52,543 nt of DNA from an uncultured Bacteroidaceae bacterium (GCA_905236985.1 CAJORF010000060.1:1-52543); one strand, 5' to 3'; shown: positions 35,365 through 45,367, numbered from the stretch's first letter. Translations and numbers: made by a program. The notes: a model not told the origin generated them from the sequence alone.

Positions 35365-36372
35365 TCAATGGACGTCGATGCCGTCGAAGGTGAGCTCCGC
35401 AATGGCCAGACCGCCTCTCGTGCCAGGATAGACTTCGAGGACTTCAAAGGTGAGCGTCCAGTCAGGAGCATTGGGATCATGGAAGCCAACCACACCAATA
35501 TCAAAACATTGTAGCGTGGGGCTATCCTCGAAGGCAAGGAGGGCGTAGGGCTGATCATTGACGTACATCCGCATCAGGCGCACACGCGCCGACTGCATCC
35601 ACAAGTCCTCGCTCTGTACATCGCCGTTGAGCACTTTGACGGTGGTGATGCGGGGGCAGGAACCGGAGAACTTATAAACAAGGCTCTCGCCTATTCCGTT
35701 GCCAGCGGGCATCCAAAGCGTGGTGTAGTCGAAGTCGTGGGCATTGTCCGCCTCACCGTCCTTGGGACTGGACGAAGCCGTGATCTCCTTGACTTCGCCG
35801 CCACAGTACCAGCTGCAGTAGTCGCCTTCAGCCTCTTCGATGACAGAGGCCAAGGGCTCAATCTCAGTGGCTGAAACGGCACGCAGGGCAAAGGTATCTA
35901 CGAGAACGTAACGCTCCACGGTCTCTTCGACCTCCTCGGAGTCTGCGTCGAACGATTCGTTGGTAATCAGGACGGACGGCATACCTTCCCAAGGTTGAAC
36001 GACGGGATCATCGAAGACGCTGGTGCCAAAGGTGTTTGTGCGCACAAAATGTCCGTCGCGGGAGTAGGTGACAAAGAAGAAAGCGTTGCCGATGGCATTG
36101 CCACCGCAGGCCTGAACATGGGTGACGAGGACATCAGAGATGCCATCGCCGTTGAAGTCCATGACCGAGTCGAGCTGCATACAAGTGCCTTCCTCCATGG
36201 GGATGAGCTGTCGTTCACCATTAACGATGCCGAAGAGGGAATCCACGAACAGCGCGTACTCAGAATAGACACCCTCGTACTCAACGACGGGTTTCTGCAT
36301 ATTGCAGGCAAAGAGCAATACCGTGGCAAGAGCCACAAAAAAAAGACGTTTCAATTGATTACAATTAGACAA
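35365..36372 (-). CDS. Lipoprotein with NADase-type glycan-binding-like domain
   Basis: A 335-residue predicted lipoprotein with lipobox LLFACN (Cys23). Residues about 30-140 contain an integrin-like DFNGDGISDVLVTHVQ segment. The C-terminal half (about 185-330) begins YCSWYCGGEVKEITASSSP and runs through TLWMPAGNGIGESLVYKFSG to LAIAELTFDG. This resembles the discoidin-like NADase-type glycan-binding domain found in many bacterial surface proteins; assignment is from memory. It starts 15 nt after the threonine dehydrogenase gene on the same strand, probably one transcript, although no metabolic link is evident. Confidence 0.72.
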   Translation of the reverse strand: MSNCNQLKRLFFVALATVLLFACNMQKPVVEYEGVYSEYALFVDSLFGIVNGERQLIPMEEGTCMQLDSVMDFNGDGISDVLVTHVQACGGNAIGNAFFFVTYSRDGHFVRTNTFGTSVFDDPVVQPWEGMPSVLITNESFDADSEEVEETVERYVLVDTFALRAVSATEIEPLASVIEEAEGDYCSWYCGGEVKEITASSSPKDGEADNAHDFDYTTLWMPAGNGIGESLVYKFSGSCPRITTVKVLNGDVQSEDLWMQSARVRLMRMYVNDQPYALLAFEDSPTLQCFDIGVVGFHDPNAPDWTLTFEVLEVYPGTRGGLAIAELTFDGIDVH

Positions 36373-36387
36373 ATTCCAATTTACAAT

Positions 36388-37347
36388 TTATTTTCCGAGG
36401 AGCTTGATGCTGAGCTTTTCGAGCATGTCGCGCGTCATAGAAGCCAATCCGAAGTTGGGTCGCCATCCCCATTCCTCGCGTGCTGCGCTGTCATCGAGGC
36501 TGTCAGGCCAGCTCTCTGCAATGGACTGCTTGAGCGGATCCACATCATAAACCATCTCAAAGTCGGGCACGCGCTTACGAATCTCGGCGTATATCTTCTC
36601 AGGCGGGAAGCTCATGGCGGTGACATTGAAACCATTGCGGTGGATGAGGCGGTCGGGGTTTGCCTCCATCAGTTCAATGGCAGCACGCAGACCGTCGGGC
36701 ATATACATCATATCCATGCGCGTACCCTCAGCGATGGGGCAGACGAACTTCTCGCCACGCACGGCAGCATAGAAAATATCGACGGCGTAGTCCGTGGTGC
36801 CGCCGCCCGGAGGTGTGACATAGCTGATGAGACCCGGGAAGCGCACGCTGCGGGTATCGACACCATACTTGATGAAGTAGTAATCGGAGAGCAGCTCGGT
36901 AGTGACCTTAGAGACACCATAGATGGTCTTGGGACGCTGCACAGTGTCCTGCGGCGTGAGCTCATGGGGCGTGTTGGTGCCGAAGGAACCGATGCTGGAA
37001 GGTGTGAAGACAGCACACTTATTCTCGCGTGCCACTTCGAGGACGTTCCACAGACCATCGATACCAATCTTCCACGCCAAACGCGGCTTCTGCTCGGCAA
37101 CGACGCTGAGAAGGGCTGCGAGATTGTAAATGGTATCAATCTGATAATCACGCACAATGGCAGCCATCTGCTCGCCATTGGTGACATCAGCAATGGCCGA
37201 CGGACCGCTCTCAGCCAATTCCCCTTTGGGTTCTGCACCGGGAATATAACCCGCTACGACGTGGTCGCCGCCATAAAGCTTTCTCAATTCTGTGGTTAGC
37301 TCTGAGCCAATCTGACCCGTTGAGCCGATGACAAGAATGTTCTTCAT
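36388..37347 (-). CDS. L-threonine 3-dehydrogenase, SDR (epimerase-like) type
   Basis: A 319-residue extended SDR that oxidises L-threonine to 2-amino-3-ketobutyrate with NAD. Motifs: NAD-binding VIGSTGQIGSEL, YNLAALLSVVAEQKP, catalytic region FTPSSIGSFG and YGVSKVTTE (YxxxK). RFPGLISYVTPPGGGTTDYA is characteristic of the SDR-type threonine dehydrogenase. It is divergent from kbl, whose product uses the unstable intermediate, which supports the assignment. A TATCTTTG -7 box lies upstream. It is unrelated in fold to the zinc-dependent Tdh of E. coli. Confidence 0.92.
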   Translation of the reverse strand: MKNILVIGSTGQIGSELTTELRKLYGGDHVVAGYIPGAEPKGELAESGPSAIADVTNGEQMAAIVRDYQIDTIYNLAALLSVVAEQKPRLAWKIGIDGLWNVLEVARENKCAVFTPSSIGSFGTNTPHELTPQDTVQRPKTIYGVSKVTTELLSDYYFIKYGVDTRSVRFPGLISYVTPPGGGTTDYAVDIFYAAVRGEKFVCPIAEGTRMDMMYMPDGLRAAIELMEANPDRLIHRNGFNVTAMSFPPEKIYAEIRKRVPDFEMVYDVDPLKQSIAESWPDSLDDSAAREEWGWRPNFGLASMTRDMLEKLSIKLLGK

Positions 37348-37412
37348 CGTAAAGTAAGTTAGTTGATGAGTTATTTAGTTGTTAAGTTGACAGGTTGATG
37401 AGTTTTTCGGCA

Positions 37413-37420
37413 CAAAGATA
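37413..37420 (-). promoter_or_regulatory. -7 box of the threonine dehydrogenase gene
   Basis: The minus strand reads TATCTTTG, 66 nt upstream of the ATG. The -33 element is not evident. Confidence 0.55.
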
Positions 37421-37499
37421 ATGAAAAATTGAGAGTTGAGTGTTGAAAGTTGAAAGTTTTTTGCTAAAAGGTGTAAATAATGCGGCATTTCTTGAAGGA

Positions 37500-37534
37500 T
37501 TTGTGCTTTAACATCCCAAAAAGCATTAACTTTG
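37500..37534 (+). promoter_or_regulatory. Promoter of kbl
   Basis: TTTG at 37500-37503 and TAACTTTG at 37527-37534, spacer 23 nt. It is divergent from the tdh -7 box across about 80 nt, so one regulator could act on both. Confidence 0.55.
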
Positions 37535-37609
37535 CCCTCTGAAATCACCTTTAAACAATAATTCGTCTAATCTTTAAATCCTTTAATCTTTAAATCCCCT
37601 AATCAAGTC

Positions 37610-38797
37610 ATGTACGGAAAAATGCAAGAACATCTTCAGCAGACGCTGAAGGAGATCCGCGAGGCTGGTCTCTACAAGGAAGAACGCCTCATCGAGAGTC
37701 CACAGGCTGCCGCCATCGAAGTGGCCGGCAAGGAAGTGCTGAATTTCTGCGCCAACAACTACCTTGGCCTGAGCAACCACCCGCGCCTCATCGAAGGAGC
37801 CAAGAAGATGATGGACGTCCGCGGCTACGGTATGTCGAGCGTGCGCTTCATCTGCGGCACACAGGACATCCACAAGGAACTGGAAGCCGCCATCAGCCGC
37901 TTCTTCAAGACCGAGGACACCATCCTCTACGCTGCCTGCTTCGACGCTAACGGCGGCGTGTTCGAGCCCCTGCTCACCGAGGAGGATGCCATCATCAGCG
38001 ATGCCCTCAACCACGCCAGCATCATCGACGGTGTACGCCTCTGCAAAGCCAAGCGTTACCGCTATGCCAACGCCGACATGGAAGATCTGGAGCGTCAGCT
38101 GCAAGTCGCTCAGGAACAGCGTTTCCGCATCATTGTGACCGATGGTGTGTTCTCTATGGACGGTAATGTAGCTCCGATGGACAAGATCTGCGACTTGGCA
38201 GAGAAATACGATGCCCTGGTGATGGTCGATGAGAGCCACTCAGCAGGTGTTGTCGGTGCTACGGGTCGCGGTGTCAGCGAGTTCTACAACACCTACGGTC
38301 GCGTGGATATCTACACCGGCACGCTCGGCAAGGCATTCGGCGGTGCTATGGGCGGTTTCACAACAGGTCGCAAAGAGATCATCGACCTCCTGCGCCAGCG
38401 TTCGCGCCCGTACCTCTTTAGTAATTCCCTCGCCCCGGGCATCATCGGTGCTTCATTGGAGACCTTCAAGATGCTGGAAGAAAGCAACGAGCTACACGAC
38501 CGTCTCGTGGAGAACGTTACCTACTTCCGCGACAAGATGATGGCCAGCGGTTTCGACATCAAGCCCACTCAGAGCGCGATCTGCGCCGTGATGCTCTACG
38601 ACGCTCCTCTCTCGCAACGCTTCGCAGCCCGCTTACAGGACGAAGGCATCTACGTCACAGGCTTCTACTATCCCGTTGTGCCGAAGGGTCAGGCTCGCAT
38701 CCGCGTGCAAATCAGCGCAGGCCATAACCGCGAACAGCTCGACAAGTGCATCAACGCCTTTATCAAGGTGGGCAAGGAACTTGGAGTGCTTAAGTAA
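37610..38797 (+). CDS. kbl: Glycine C-acetyltransferase (2-amino-3-ketobutyrate CoA ligase)
   Basis: A 395-residue PLP enzyme of the alpha-oxoamine synthase family that splits 2-amino-3-ketobutyrate with CoA into glycine and acetyl-CoA. Motifs: [14 protein letters not shown], the glycine-rich [51 protein letters not shown], and PLP Lys241 in [15 protein letters not shown]. It could be confused with 8-amino-7-oxononanoate synthase, but the N-terminus and the divergent tdh gene point to Kbl. A palindromic element begins directly after the stop codon. Confidence 0.96.
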   Translation: MYGKMQEHLQQTLKEIREAGLYKEERLIESPQAAAIEVAGKEVLNFCANNYLGLSNHPRLIEGAKKMMDVRGYGMSSVRFICGTQDIHKELEAAISRFFKTEDTILYAACFDANGGVFEPLLTEEDAIISDALNHASIIDGVRLCKAKRYRYANADMEDLERQLQVAQEQRFRIIVTDGVFSMDGNVAPMDKICDLAEKYDALVMVDESHSAGVVGATGRGVSEFYNTYGRVDIYTGTLGKAFGGAMGGFTTGRKEIIDLLRQRSRPYLFSNSLAPGIIGASLETFKMLEESNELHDRLVENVTYFRDKMMASGFDIKPTQSAICAVMLYDAPLSQRFAARLQDEGIYVTGFYYPVVPKGQARIRVQISAGHNREQLDKCINAFIKVGKELGVLK

Positions 38798-38839
38798 AAC
38801 CCCACCCCAGCCCTCCCTGTGGGGGAGGGAGTAGTTACC
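38798..38839 (-). repeat. Palindromic element copy 9 (reverse)
   Basis: AACCCCACCCCAGCCCTCCC then TGTGGGGGAGGGAGTAGTTACC, immediately after the kbl stop codon. Inverted partner of copy 10. Confidence 0.85.
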
Positions 38840-38864
38840 GAACACAAAAAAAACATGATGTACT

Positions 38865-39971
38865 ATGATGGATAAAGTATTAGTTATTCTTTCTTTTCTC
38901 ATTCTCCCCTCTAGCCTTTATGCTCAGGTAACCGCCCCCTCCCTTAGGGGGAGGGCGGGGGGAGAGTCTTCTTTTTCCACCACTACGCCCATGGTTCACG
39001 ACCCGGTGATGGCCTACGAGGATAGTACCTATTACATCTACTCTACAGGCATGGGGGTACAGATGATGTGCTCTAAGGATTTACAGACGTGGACGGTTTA
39101 TCGCCGTCCCGCCTTGATGCCCATCGATGGACAGGATGTGCAGCAACGCCGCTTGATGCCTGCTTGGACAAACGACAGTGTGCCTGGGTTCCGAGGTCAT
39201 GTATGGGCTCCCGACGTCATTCGCTACCGCGACCGCTGGTGGATGGCCTATTCCTGTTCCACCTTCGGACGAAACACGTCGGCCATCGGCCTCGCCTCCT
39301 CCCCCACTCTCAACTTCCGCGACACGGTCAACTATCATTGGCGCGATGAAGGATGTCTGGTGGCTTCTCGGGAGAAGCGCGACCCGTGGAACGCCATCGA
39401 TCCCGCCTTCATCATCGACGAGTCAGATACACCTTGGCTTACCTGGGGCTCCTTCTGGGACGGCATACAGATGGTGCGTTTGGATTCGACGATGCATTTC
39501 GCTGTCGGTGCTGTACCCAAGACCATAGCCCGTCGCATCGCCCTGCGCGACACTCTGCGCGCTGAACCCAATCCCACATCGAAGTTTGCTGGACGTAATG
39601 CCATCGAGGCTCCATTTATCTTCCGTCACGGCGACTTCTACTATCTCTTCGTAAGCCACGACTATTGTTGCCGTGGTACAGACAGCAATTACAAAGTTGT
39701 AGTAGGACGCAGCCGAAAGGTCGATGGTCCATACGTGGATCGAACAGGGCGCGATATGGCCGAAGGTGGCGGCGAGCTCATCATCAAAGGCGATTACAAA
39801 GTATTCGAAGCGTCTGGCCACTGTGCCGTCTATCACCTGACGGATGGACGCGACCTGTTCATCTGTCACGGCTATAGCTACAAACACGCAGGACAAGCCA
39901 TCCTCATCCAACGTGAAATCCATTGGACTGAGGATGGCTGGCCCCAGTTAAAAATTGATCAAATCAATTAG
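38865..39971 (+). CDS. Secreted GH43 arabinanase/arabinosidase-like enzyme
   Basis: A 368-residue exported enzyme predicted to cleave alpha-1,5-arabinan. Signal peptide VLVILSFLILPSSLYAQ. Directly after it comes an in-frame palindromic element (TAPSLRGRAGGES). The five-bladed propeller shows the three GH43 acids: Asp46 in MVHDPVMAYED, Asp179 in WNAIDPAFIID and Glu248 in NAIEAPFIF. WAPDVIRYRDRWWMAYSCS is also typical of endo-arabinanase-like subfamilies. The start ATG 38865 (MMDKVL) lies inside the doublet spacer. Its stop overlaps that of convergent GH51 by three nucleotides. Together these two would debranch or degrade pectic arabinan. Confidence 0.88.
   Translation: MMDKVLVILSFLILPSSLYAQVTAPSLRGRAGGESSFSTTTPMVHDPVMAYEDSTYYIYSTGMGVQMMCSKDLQTWTVYRRPALMPIDGQDVQQRRLMPAWTNDSVPGFRGHVWAPDVIRYRDRWWMAYSCSTFGRNTSAIGLASSPTLNFRDTVNYHWRDEGCLVASREKRDPWNAIDPAFIIDESDTPWLTWGSFWDGIQMVRLDSTMHFAVGAVPKTIARRIALRDTLRAEPNPTSKFAGRNAIEAPFIFRHGDFYYLFVSHDYCCRGTDSNYKVVVGRSRKVDGPYVDRTGRDMAEGGGELIIKGDYKVFEASGHCAVYHLTDGRDLFICHGYSYKHAGQAILIQREIHWTEDGWPQLKIDQIN
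38927..38968 (+). repeat. Palindromic element copy 10 (forward, after the GH43 signal peptide)
   Basis: GGTAACCGCCCCCTCCCTTA then GGGGGAGGGCGGGGGG and AGAGTC, encoding VTAPSLRGRAGGES. The 87-nt spacer to copy 9 contains the start codon and the whole signal peptide. Confidence 0.9.
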
Positions 39972-41974
39972 AAATTAATGCAATAGACCTGTAAGGTCTT
40001 AGCTGGAATGACGGCGGCGATGGTAGAAGCGTTCTTGGCGCTGACCACCGCTGCCTTTCCTTGTGTCGGACGAACAACCTCGGGCTTACCAGGCATGTTT
40101 TCTGCATCATAGTCGGAGCAGTCGAGACTGGTGACGACAGCCTCAGTGGGCAGCATCTTGCTCTTCATGCCTGCAATATTGATCTGTGCGGACTGAGCCT
40201 CACCCAACGTGTTGATGACCTTGACAATCACCTGATTCTTCTCCTTGTCAATCACCGCGCTGGCAAAAACGCCGTCCTCACCCTTCGGCACGGGATTCAC
40301 AGAAGGCTTACCGTCATTGATTGCCACGGTGGTGGGCAGCACGTTGGTACCACGGTTGAGCATATAGAGCTGCTGGACATAGTAGGAAGCGGTGCGGGCG
40401 GTGCTCATGTTGTCGTACCAGATAAGGTCAGGACGCCACTGCCATCCTTCGACGTGAGAGAAGAGGGGAGCGTAGGTTGCCATGTGAACAAGGTCTGCGT
40501 TGCGCTCGATATTGGTCATGAAGGCAGCCTCATAGATGCTGGCTCCAGCATGGTTGTATTTCTTGCCGCGATCGTGGCAAGCCCATTCACCAGCGAAAAC
40601 ACGGGGACCGTCCTTCGTGTAGAACGTGCGGTCATCATAGCGGTTCATCCAGTTCTTGTACCACTGGATGTCGCGATAGTAGTGTTCATCCACGAGGTCG
40701 CACTTCAGCGCACGCATGGCAGGCCAACCATTGTGGAAATGATCGTCCTCGGCATTGGGGCCGCTGGTGCCGATGAGTTTGATTTCAGGATGCACCTTAC
40801 GCACTTCGGGGGCGATGATGGCCAGACGATCGAAGTAAGGCTTCTCCCATTGTTCGTTTCCGATGGCCAGGAACTTGAGGTTGAAGGGAGCGGGGTGTCC
40901 CATGTCGGCGCGCAGCTTAGCCCACTGGTTGGTGGCGGGGTCTCCGTTGGCAAAGTCGATGAGGTCAATGCAGTCGTCGATGAACTGCTGCAGCGCTTCC
41001 TTCGTGCAGGCAGCATGAGCATTTTCGCCATTCTGGAACTGGCACGCCATGCCTACGTTCAACACGGGAAGGGGTTCCGCACCAATCTCCTCAGAGAGTT
41101 GGAAGTACTCGAAGAAACCGAGACCGTAGGACTGGAAATAGTCGGGGAAATAACGCTGGGTGAAGGTGTAGTGCCAGCGATTCTCGTTGAGCGGACGGTT
41201 CTCGACGGGGCCTACGGAATGTTTCCACTGGTAGCGTGTCTCCAGGTCCGTACCTTCTACGATGCAACCGCCGGGGAAGCGGAACACACCGGGGTGAAGA
41301 TCTTCGAGAGCCTGTGCCACATCCATGCGCAGACCATTCTCATGACCCTTGTAGGTCTTGACAGGGAAAAGGCTGACGTGTTCCACATCGGTCGTCACCT
41401 TGCCGTCGCCCCACACACGGAGATGAGCCTTGGCGAAGGTGCGCTTGGGCTTGATGATGGCGGTGTATTTCTGCCAGTCCTTGCCGCTGATATCAACACC
41501 GACGTTGCCCAGCTTCTGGTCTTCGTCCATCGTGGCGTTATCGACGAGGTCGATCCACAGCTTGGCGGAACCGCCATCTGGCACGCGAGCCCAAACAGAG
41601 AAGCGATATTCCTCGCCACCCTTGACACCGATACCAAAGAAACCATGATTCTCTATCATCGTATGCTTGTCGCTATGACCAGAGGGAGCCAAGCGGACGT
41701 AGTGGGGGTTGCGCTCGAATAGGCCATCGTCCTTCAACGTCACTTTACCGGAGATGTCCCAGCCGCAGAAAGGATTGGGAAACTCAAAAGAGCGGTTCTT
41801 GACGAGCTCAGCATAGAGACCACCATCGGCAGCATAGTTGATATCCTCGAAGAAGATACCCCACTGCGTAGATTGAACAGGTGCCCCTATCTTCTTGGCG
41901 TTGACGTTGATTGTCATCTGCGCTGAAGCAGACAGCGAAATGAGACAGAATAAGATAAATGATAATTTTCTCAT
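39968..41974 (-). CDS. Secreted alpha-L-arabinofuranosidase, GH51
   Basis: A 668-residue exported enzyme that removes alpha-L-arabinofuranosyl units from arabinan and arabinoxylan. Signal peptide MRKLSFILFCLISLSASAQ. Residues about 20-45 carry the GH51 N-terminus (QWGIFFEDINYAADGGLYAE). A carbohydrate-binding-like insert follows (about 75-200). The TIM barrel contains FRFPGGCIVEG, acid/base Glu374 in FLAIGNEQWEKPY and nucleophile Glu463 in RVFAGEWACHDRG. The C-terminal beta domain is standard. It lies 39 nt downstream of the second PL11 gene on the same strand, probably cotranscribed, and its stop overlaps that of convergent GH43. Confidence 0.95.
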   Translation of the reverse strand: MRKLSFILFCLISLSASAQMTINVNAKKIGAPVQSTQWGIFFEDINYAADGGLYAELVKNRSFEFPNPFCGWDISGKVTLKDDGLFERNPHYVRLAPSGHSDKHTMIENHGFFGIGVKGGEEYRFSVWARVPDGGSAKLWIDLVDNATMDEDQKLGNVGVDISGKDWQKYTAIIKPKRTFAKAHLRVWGDGKVTTDVEHVSLFPVKTYKGHENGLRMDVAQALEDLHPGVFRFPGGCIVEGTDLETRYQWKHSVGPVENRPLNENRWHYTFTQRYFPDYFQSYGLGFFEYFQLSEEIGAEPLPVLNVGMACQFQNGENAHAACTKEALQQFIDDCIDLIDFANGDPATNQWAKLRADMGHPAPFNLKFLAIGNEQWEKPYFDRLAIIAPEVRKVHPEIKLIGTSGPNAEDDHFHNGWPAMRALKCDLVDEHYYRDIQWYKNWMNRYDDRTFYTKDGPRVFAGEWACHDRGKKYNHAGASIYEAAFMTNIERNADLVHMATYAPLFSHVEGWQWRPDLIWYDNMSTARTASYYVQQLYMLNRGTNVLPTTVAINDGKPSVNPVPKGEDGVFASAVIDKEKNQVIVKVINTLGEAQSAQINIAGMKSKMLPTEAVVTSLDCSDYDAENMPGKPEVVRPTQGKAAVVSAKNASTIAAVIPAKTLQVYCINF

Positions 41975-42013
41975 AAGTGTTTGTATATAAAATGTGAATA
42001 ATTTGCACTGGAA

Positions 42014-45000
42014 CTATTTGACGATTTTGTGGCCGTCCTGAATGTAAACGCCTTTGGGAAGTTGGGAAGAAGTGGAGACTTTACGACCAGAGAGATCAAA
42101 GAGCACATCCGCTGCATCATCGCTGGAGGAATCGAAGGTGGAAATACCAGTCGGCACGGCTTCTGCATCAAGATAGAATGTTTCTATAGGTGACTGTGCG
42201 CTTAATACTTGAAGCCAAGGCGTGGCTGCGGGTTGCACCGAACCCGTCTCGACGAGACAGAAAGCCAAGATACTGGGGTCTTCGGCAGAAGGCTGCAACT
42301 GATAGAAGCGGATGTTAGCGTTGGCAACAGCGAGCTTCTGGCTGACCATATCGCCTTTGAGATAGGTGTTCTTCGCTGCAACGGGAGACTTGATGCTTGG
42401 GCGGAACTTCACGGTCTGGCCTGGTGTACCCTTGACCAAGACGGCTTCCCCCGCAGGCAAAGTTGCACCAACGGCCACCGTTCCCTTGTTGACAAGTTGC
42501 TTGGTGCGATTGACTCCTGTGACTTGATAGACCTTGACACCCTCAGGCACCGTGACAGGATAAGGCGTGTAGAAGACATTCCATCCTGCATCGCCGATGG
42601 TCAACTGACGCGTGTAAGTTGCGATGAGGTCGTAGGAGAGATGAGGCGGCTGATTGTAAACGCAGTTCTGGTTGATGACCTGTGCGCGGTAGGCGTAGTC
42701 ATCCATAAGATGTGGAACGGCATAATCGGTCTGGTAGTTGGTGGCATTGATGACGAGCTGGTAGTTGCCGCCCGACTCCGTCCAGTTGACAATCTCTTCA
42801 CGCCAGTCGCCGAGCAAGTCACCGAGGACACAAGGGTTGTACTTCGTTCCGTTGTTCAAATTGCCGATGGTGTAGTTGACTCCGTTCACCTGCATACGCC
42901 AGAAACCCTTGCTCTCAGGGTTCCAGTATTCGAGGACAGATTTGTCGTAATAATCATCAGCCAAGGTGTTATTCCAAAAGATGCGATTGTTGAGCGAAGC
43001 GCCTCCGCCGTGGCTGACGTTGTTGGCAATAAGATTGTTGCTGGTGTCGTAAATGGCTGACATGTTCGCACTCATCTGCCAGTAAGCATCATCTGCCTCG
43101 GGGTTGAAGTGACCTATGAGTCCGCGACCTGTATCACTGTCGGCTGTGACGCGAACAATGAAATCTCCCGTAACTGCATCGCGAAGGTCTGCACCGTAGG
43201 GCTTGTGTTCGTGAACCATGAAGAGTTCCAAGCCAGGTCGAGAAGGGATGAAATCGCTCAGGTGCAAAGCATCGCCGTGTCCAAGGCCAGTGCGATAGAG
43301 CGTGGTTCCGTCCGGCTTCAACGCACCCGAACCATAGTGAATCTCCTGACGTCCGTCACCGGTGACATCGCCTACGCTGATCCAGTGTGCACCTTCGCCA
43401 TAGACAGATTTCGAGAGATTGGTGACGGTGTCGTCAGCATAGGTGACCGTGCCACTGTTGGCACCCGTGCCGCGATGCAGCCAGCGTAATGTGAGGTTAC
43501 TGCCGTCCCAGTCGTAGGCTCCAATCTTGCAGCCGCTGTAGTAACCTCGCGCGAAGATGGCTGAGGGGTTCCCCTCCTCGCCGTCGAGCCAAGCAATGGC
43601 TGCGAGGTAACGCTCGGAGCGATTCTGGTTGCTGTCGCCCCAGAAGCTGGTGGTCTCGTCGCCGTAAGCCGTATGATACTTGATGGTCTGCAATTCAGCA
43701 CCTGTCATGCCATCGAACACGGTGATATACTCGGAGCCGTGATCCTGCTTTCCGCGACCACTCTTGAGGTTCTCATTGGGATTGTCGCCGGGTAGGAGTA
43801 CATAGTTCCCATCTCCATCGATAGCTCCCGGAGCAGTCTTCACCATGAACTCACCATAGCCGTCGCCATCCAAATCCCAGGCGATGAAAGGGGTGGTGTG
43901 AGCCGAGTTGAACATATTGTGCCCCGTGTGAAGCATCCACAGACGTGTGCCGTCCAATTTGTAGCAGCTGTAGAACGCAGGTGATGTGGTGCCACTGCTG
44001 GCAGCATCCTTCTCATTGGAGGGAGCCCATTTCAGGATGATCTCATATTCTCCGTCACCATCCATATCACAGAAGGAGGCATCGTTAGGCGTATAGGTAG
44101 CACCTGCTGATGTGGGATCGGTGGGTGCTCCGCCTTGCAGTGTGATGTACTTCGTCTGATCGCTCCAAGGCGTGACACCTTCCTGTGTCTCGATGACATT
44201 TCCGTCGGCATCAAGCACCTCAAGTTTATAGACTGAGGAGTTCGTACCGCTTGTGTCGAGCCAGTTGGTGCGGGTGGTTATCGTCCCATCGATGGTAGCT
44301 TTGTTTTCAATGAGCGTGGAGCCACGATAGAGGCGGAAGCGCGTGTTGGCAGGGCCGTCGGTGGCACGATAGCGCCAACTGACGAGGACACCGTCTGAGA
44401 CCTTTATCGCCATGAGACCACGGTTGAGGGGCTCGGCAGCGGGTTTGGGTGGACGGCTGCTCACGACGAAGCGCAGACTGACGGAGAAGACGGATTGCCC
44501 GTCCTTGAAAGCGGTGAAGGTGGCCACTTTGCTGTCATAGACAACGGTTGCAGTAAAGCCCTCAGCGGCAGTAACCTCGAAGTCGGTGGGGTCACCATAG
44601 AGTTTGTCCGGCCAAGTTGCCGTGGCTCCGTTATTCAGCGCACCGATTGCATCCATCAGGCTACCCGCCGAACACGAAGCGGCTGTGAAATAGTGGGAAG
44701 CATCGAAGATCGGTTCATCCGTCTCACCGCCAATAGTCACATTGCGGAAAGCAATGCTCTTGGGGTTCTCATCGTCCTGCCCATTTAAGTTATAGACATA
44801 GAGAATCAGCTGAAACCTTCTCCCAGCCTCTACAAGGACGTCGGACAGCGCATAGGTGTGGTGACTGAAGCCCATAGAATTTGTAGAGCTGATTTTATTG
44901 CGCAGGGGAACGACAGAGGTCGCCAAGGTAGTCTCAGCACTTGTGCCTTTCTTGATATAGACATCGAAGTTGCCTCCATCAGTGCCGCACTTGACCGCAT

Positions 45001-45367
45001 CAAAGCTGATGGAAGTAGGCTTGAAAGTGTGGTTGGAGGCAGTGGTGATGGTGAAGATGATACAATGTCCCGCAGTCTTCGCCGTGACACGCGTGGCGGG
45101 TGTCAACTGAACGAAAGCAGGATCGTAGGTGACGGGCTCAAAGCCAGAATCGGCATTGCTGCTCGTCATCACGGCGGTCGCTGCGAGCTTACCACCAAGC
45201 GTGAATGAAGGCGTGAAATAGGCATCAGCACCGGTGGTGATGTTAAAGGCACTGAGGTTGTCTATGTCGGTCATCGGCCAGCAGATGTCGGCGTGCTCGG
45301 CAAAGAGACGGAGGGGAAGCAAAGATGTCGCAAGGGACAAGAGCAGTAAGGGAAGTAGTCGTTTCAT
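42014..45367 (-). CDS. Secreted rhamnogalacturonan lyase, PL11 (second copy)
   Basis: An 1117-residue exported lyase of the RG-I backbone. Signal peptide MKRLLPLLLLSLATSLLPLR. Residues 25-300 form an N-terminal module absent from the first PL11 (CWPMTDIDNLSAFNITTGAD). The PL11 part starts near 313 with PLNRGLMAIKVSDGVLVSW and continues through calcium-site repeats DMDGDGEYEIILKW, WDLDGDGYGEFMVKTAPGA, GDVTGDGRQEIHYGSG and LGDLLGDWREEIVNW to about 930. A pre-sorting module (TLPAGEAVLVKG) and tail LFDLSGRKVS ... QLPKGVYIQDGHKIVK follow. No autotransporter repeats are present, so the two PL11 proteins differ greatly in architecture. The promoter -7 box directly abuts the terminator of the preceding gene. 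Confidence 0.92.
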   Translation of the reverse strand: MKRLLPLLLLSLATSLLPLRLFAEHADICWPMTDIDNLSAFNITTGADAYFTPSFTLGGKLAATAVMTSSNADSGFEPVTYDPAFVQLTPATRVTAKTAGHCIIFTITTASNHTFKPTSISFDAVKCGTDGGNFDVYIKKGTSAETTLATSVVPLRNKISSTNSMGFSHHTYALSDVLVEAGRRFQLILYVYNLNGQDDENPKSIAFRNVTIGGETDEPIFDASHYFTAASCSAGSLMDAIGALNNGATATWPDKLYGDPTDFEVTAAEGFTATVVYDSKVATFTAFKDGQSVFSVSLRFVVSSRPPKPAAEPLNRGLMAIKVSDGVLVSWRYRATDGPANTRFRLYRGSTLIENKATIDGTITTRTNWLDTSGTNSSVYKLEVLDADGNVIETQEGVTPWSDQTKYITLQGGAPTDPTSAGATYTPNDASFCDMDGDGEYEIILKWAPSNEKDAASSGTTSPAFYSCYKLDGTRLWMLHTGHNMFNSAHTTPFIAWDLDGDGYGEFMVKTAPGAIDGDGNYVLLPGDNPNENLKSGRGKQDHGSEYITVFDGMTGAELQTIKYHTAYGDETTSFWGDSNQNRSERYLAAIAWLDGEEGNPSAIFARGYYSGCKIGAYDWDGSNLTLRWLHRGTGANSGTVTYADDTVTNLSKSVYGEGAHWISVGDVTGDGRQEIHYGSGALKPDGTTLYRTGLGHGDALHLSDFIPSRPGLELFMVHEHKPYGADLRDAVTGDFIVRVTADSDTGRGLIGHFNPEADDAYWQMSANMSAIYDTSNNLIANNVSHGGGASLNNRIFWNNTLADDYYDKSVLEYWNPESKGFWRMQVNGVNYTIGNLNNGTKYNPCVLGDLLGDWREEIVNWTESGGNYQLVINATNYQTDYAVPHLMDDYAYRAQVINQNCVYNQPPHLSYDLIATYTRQLTIGDAGWNVFYTPYPVTVPEGVKVYQVTGVNRTKQLVNKGTVAVGATLPAGEAVLVKGTPGQTVKFRPSIKSPVAAKNTYLKGDMVSQKLAVANANIRFYQLQPSAEDPSILAFCLVETGSVQPAATPWLQVLSAQSPIETFYLDAEAVPTGISTFDSSSDDAADVLFDLSGRKVSTSSQLPKGVYIQDGHKIVK

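Noticed and set aside
40061-41722. A 553-codon open frame on the plus strand inside GH51
   Set aside because: It mirrors the GH51 catalytic domain, lacks family motifs and has no promoter or start context.
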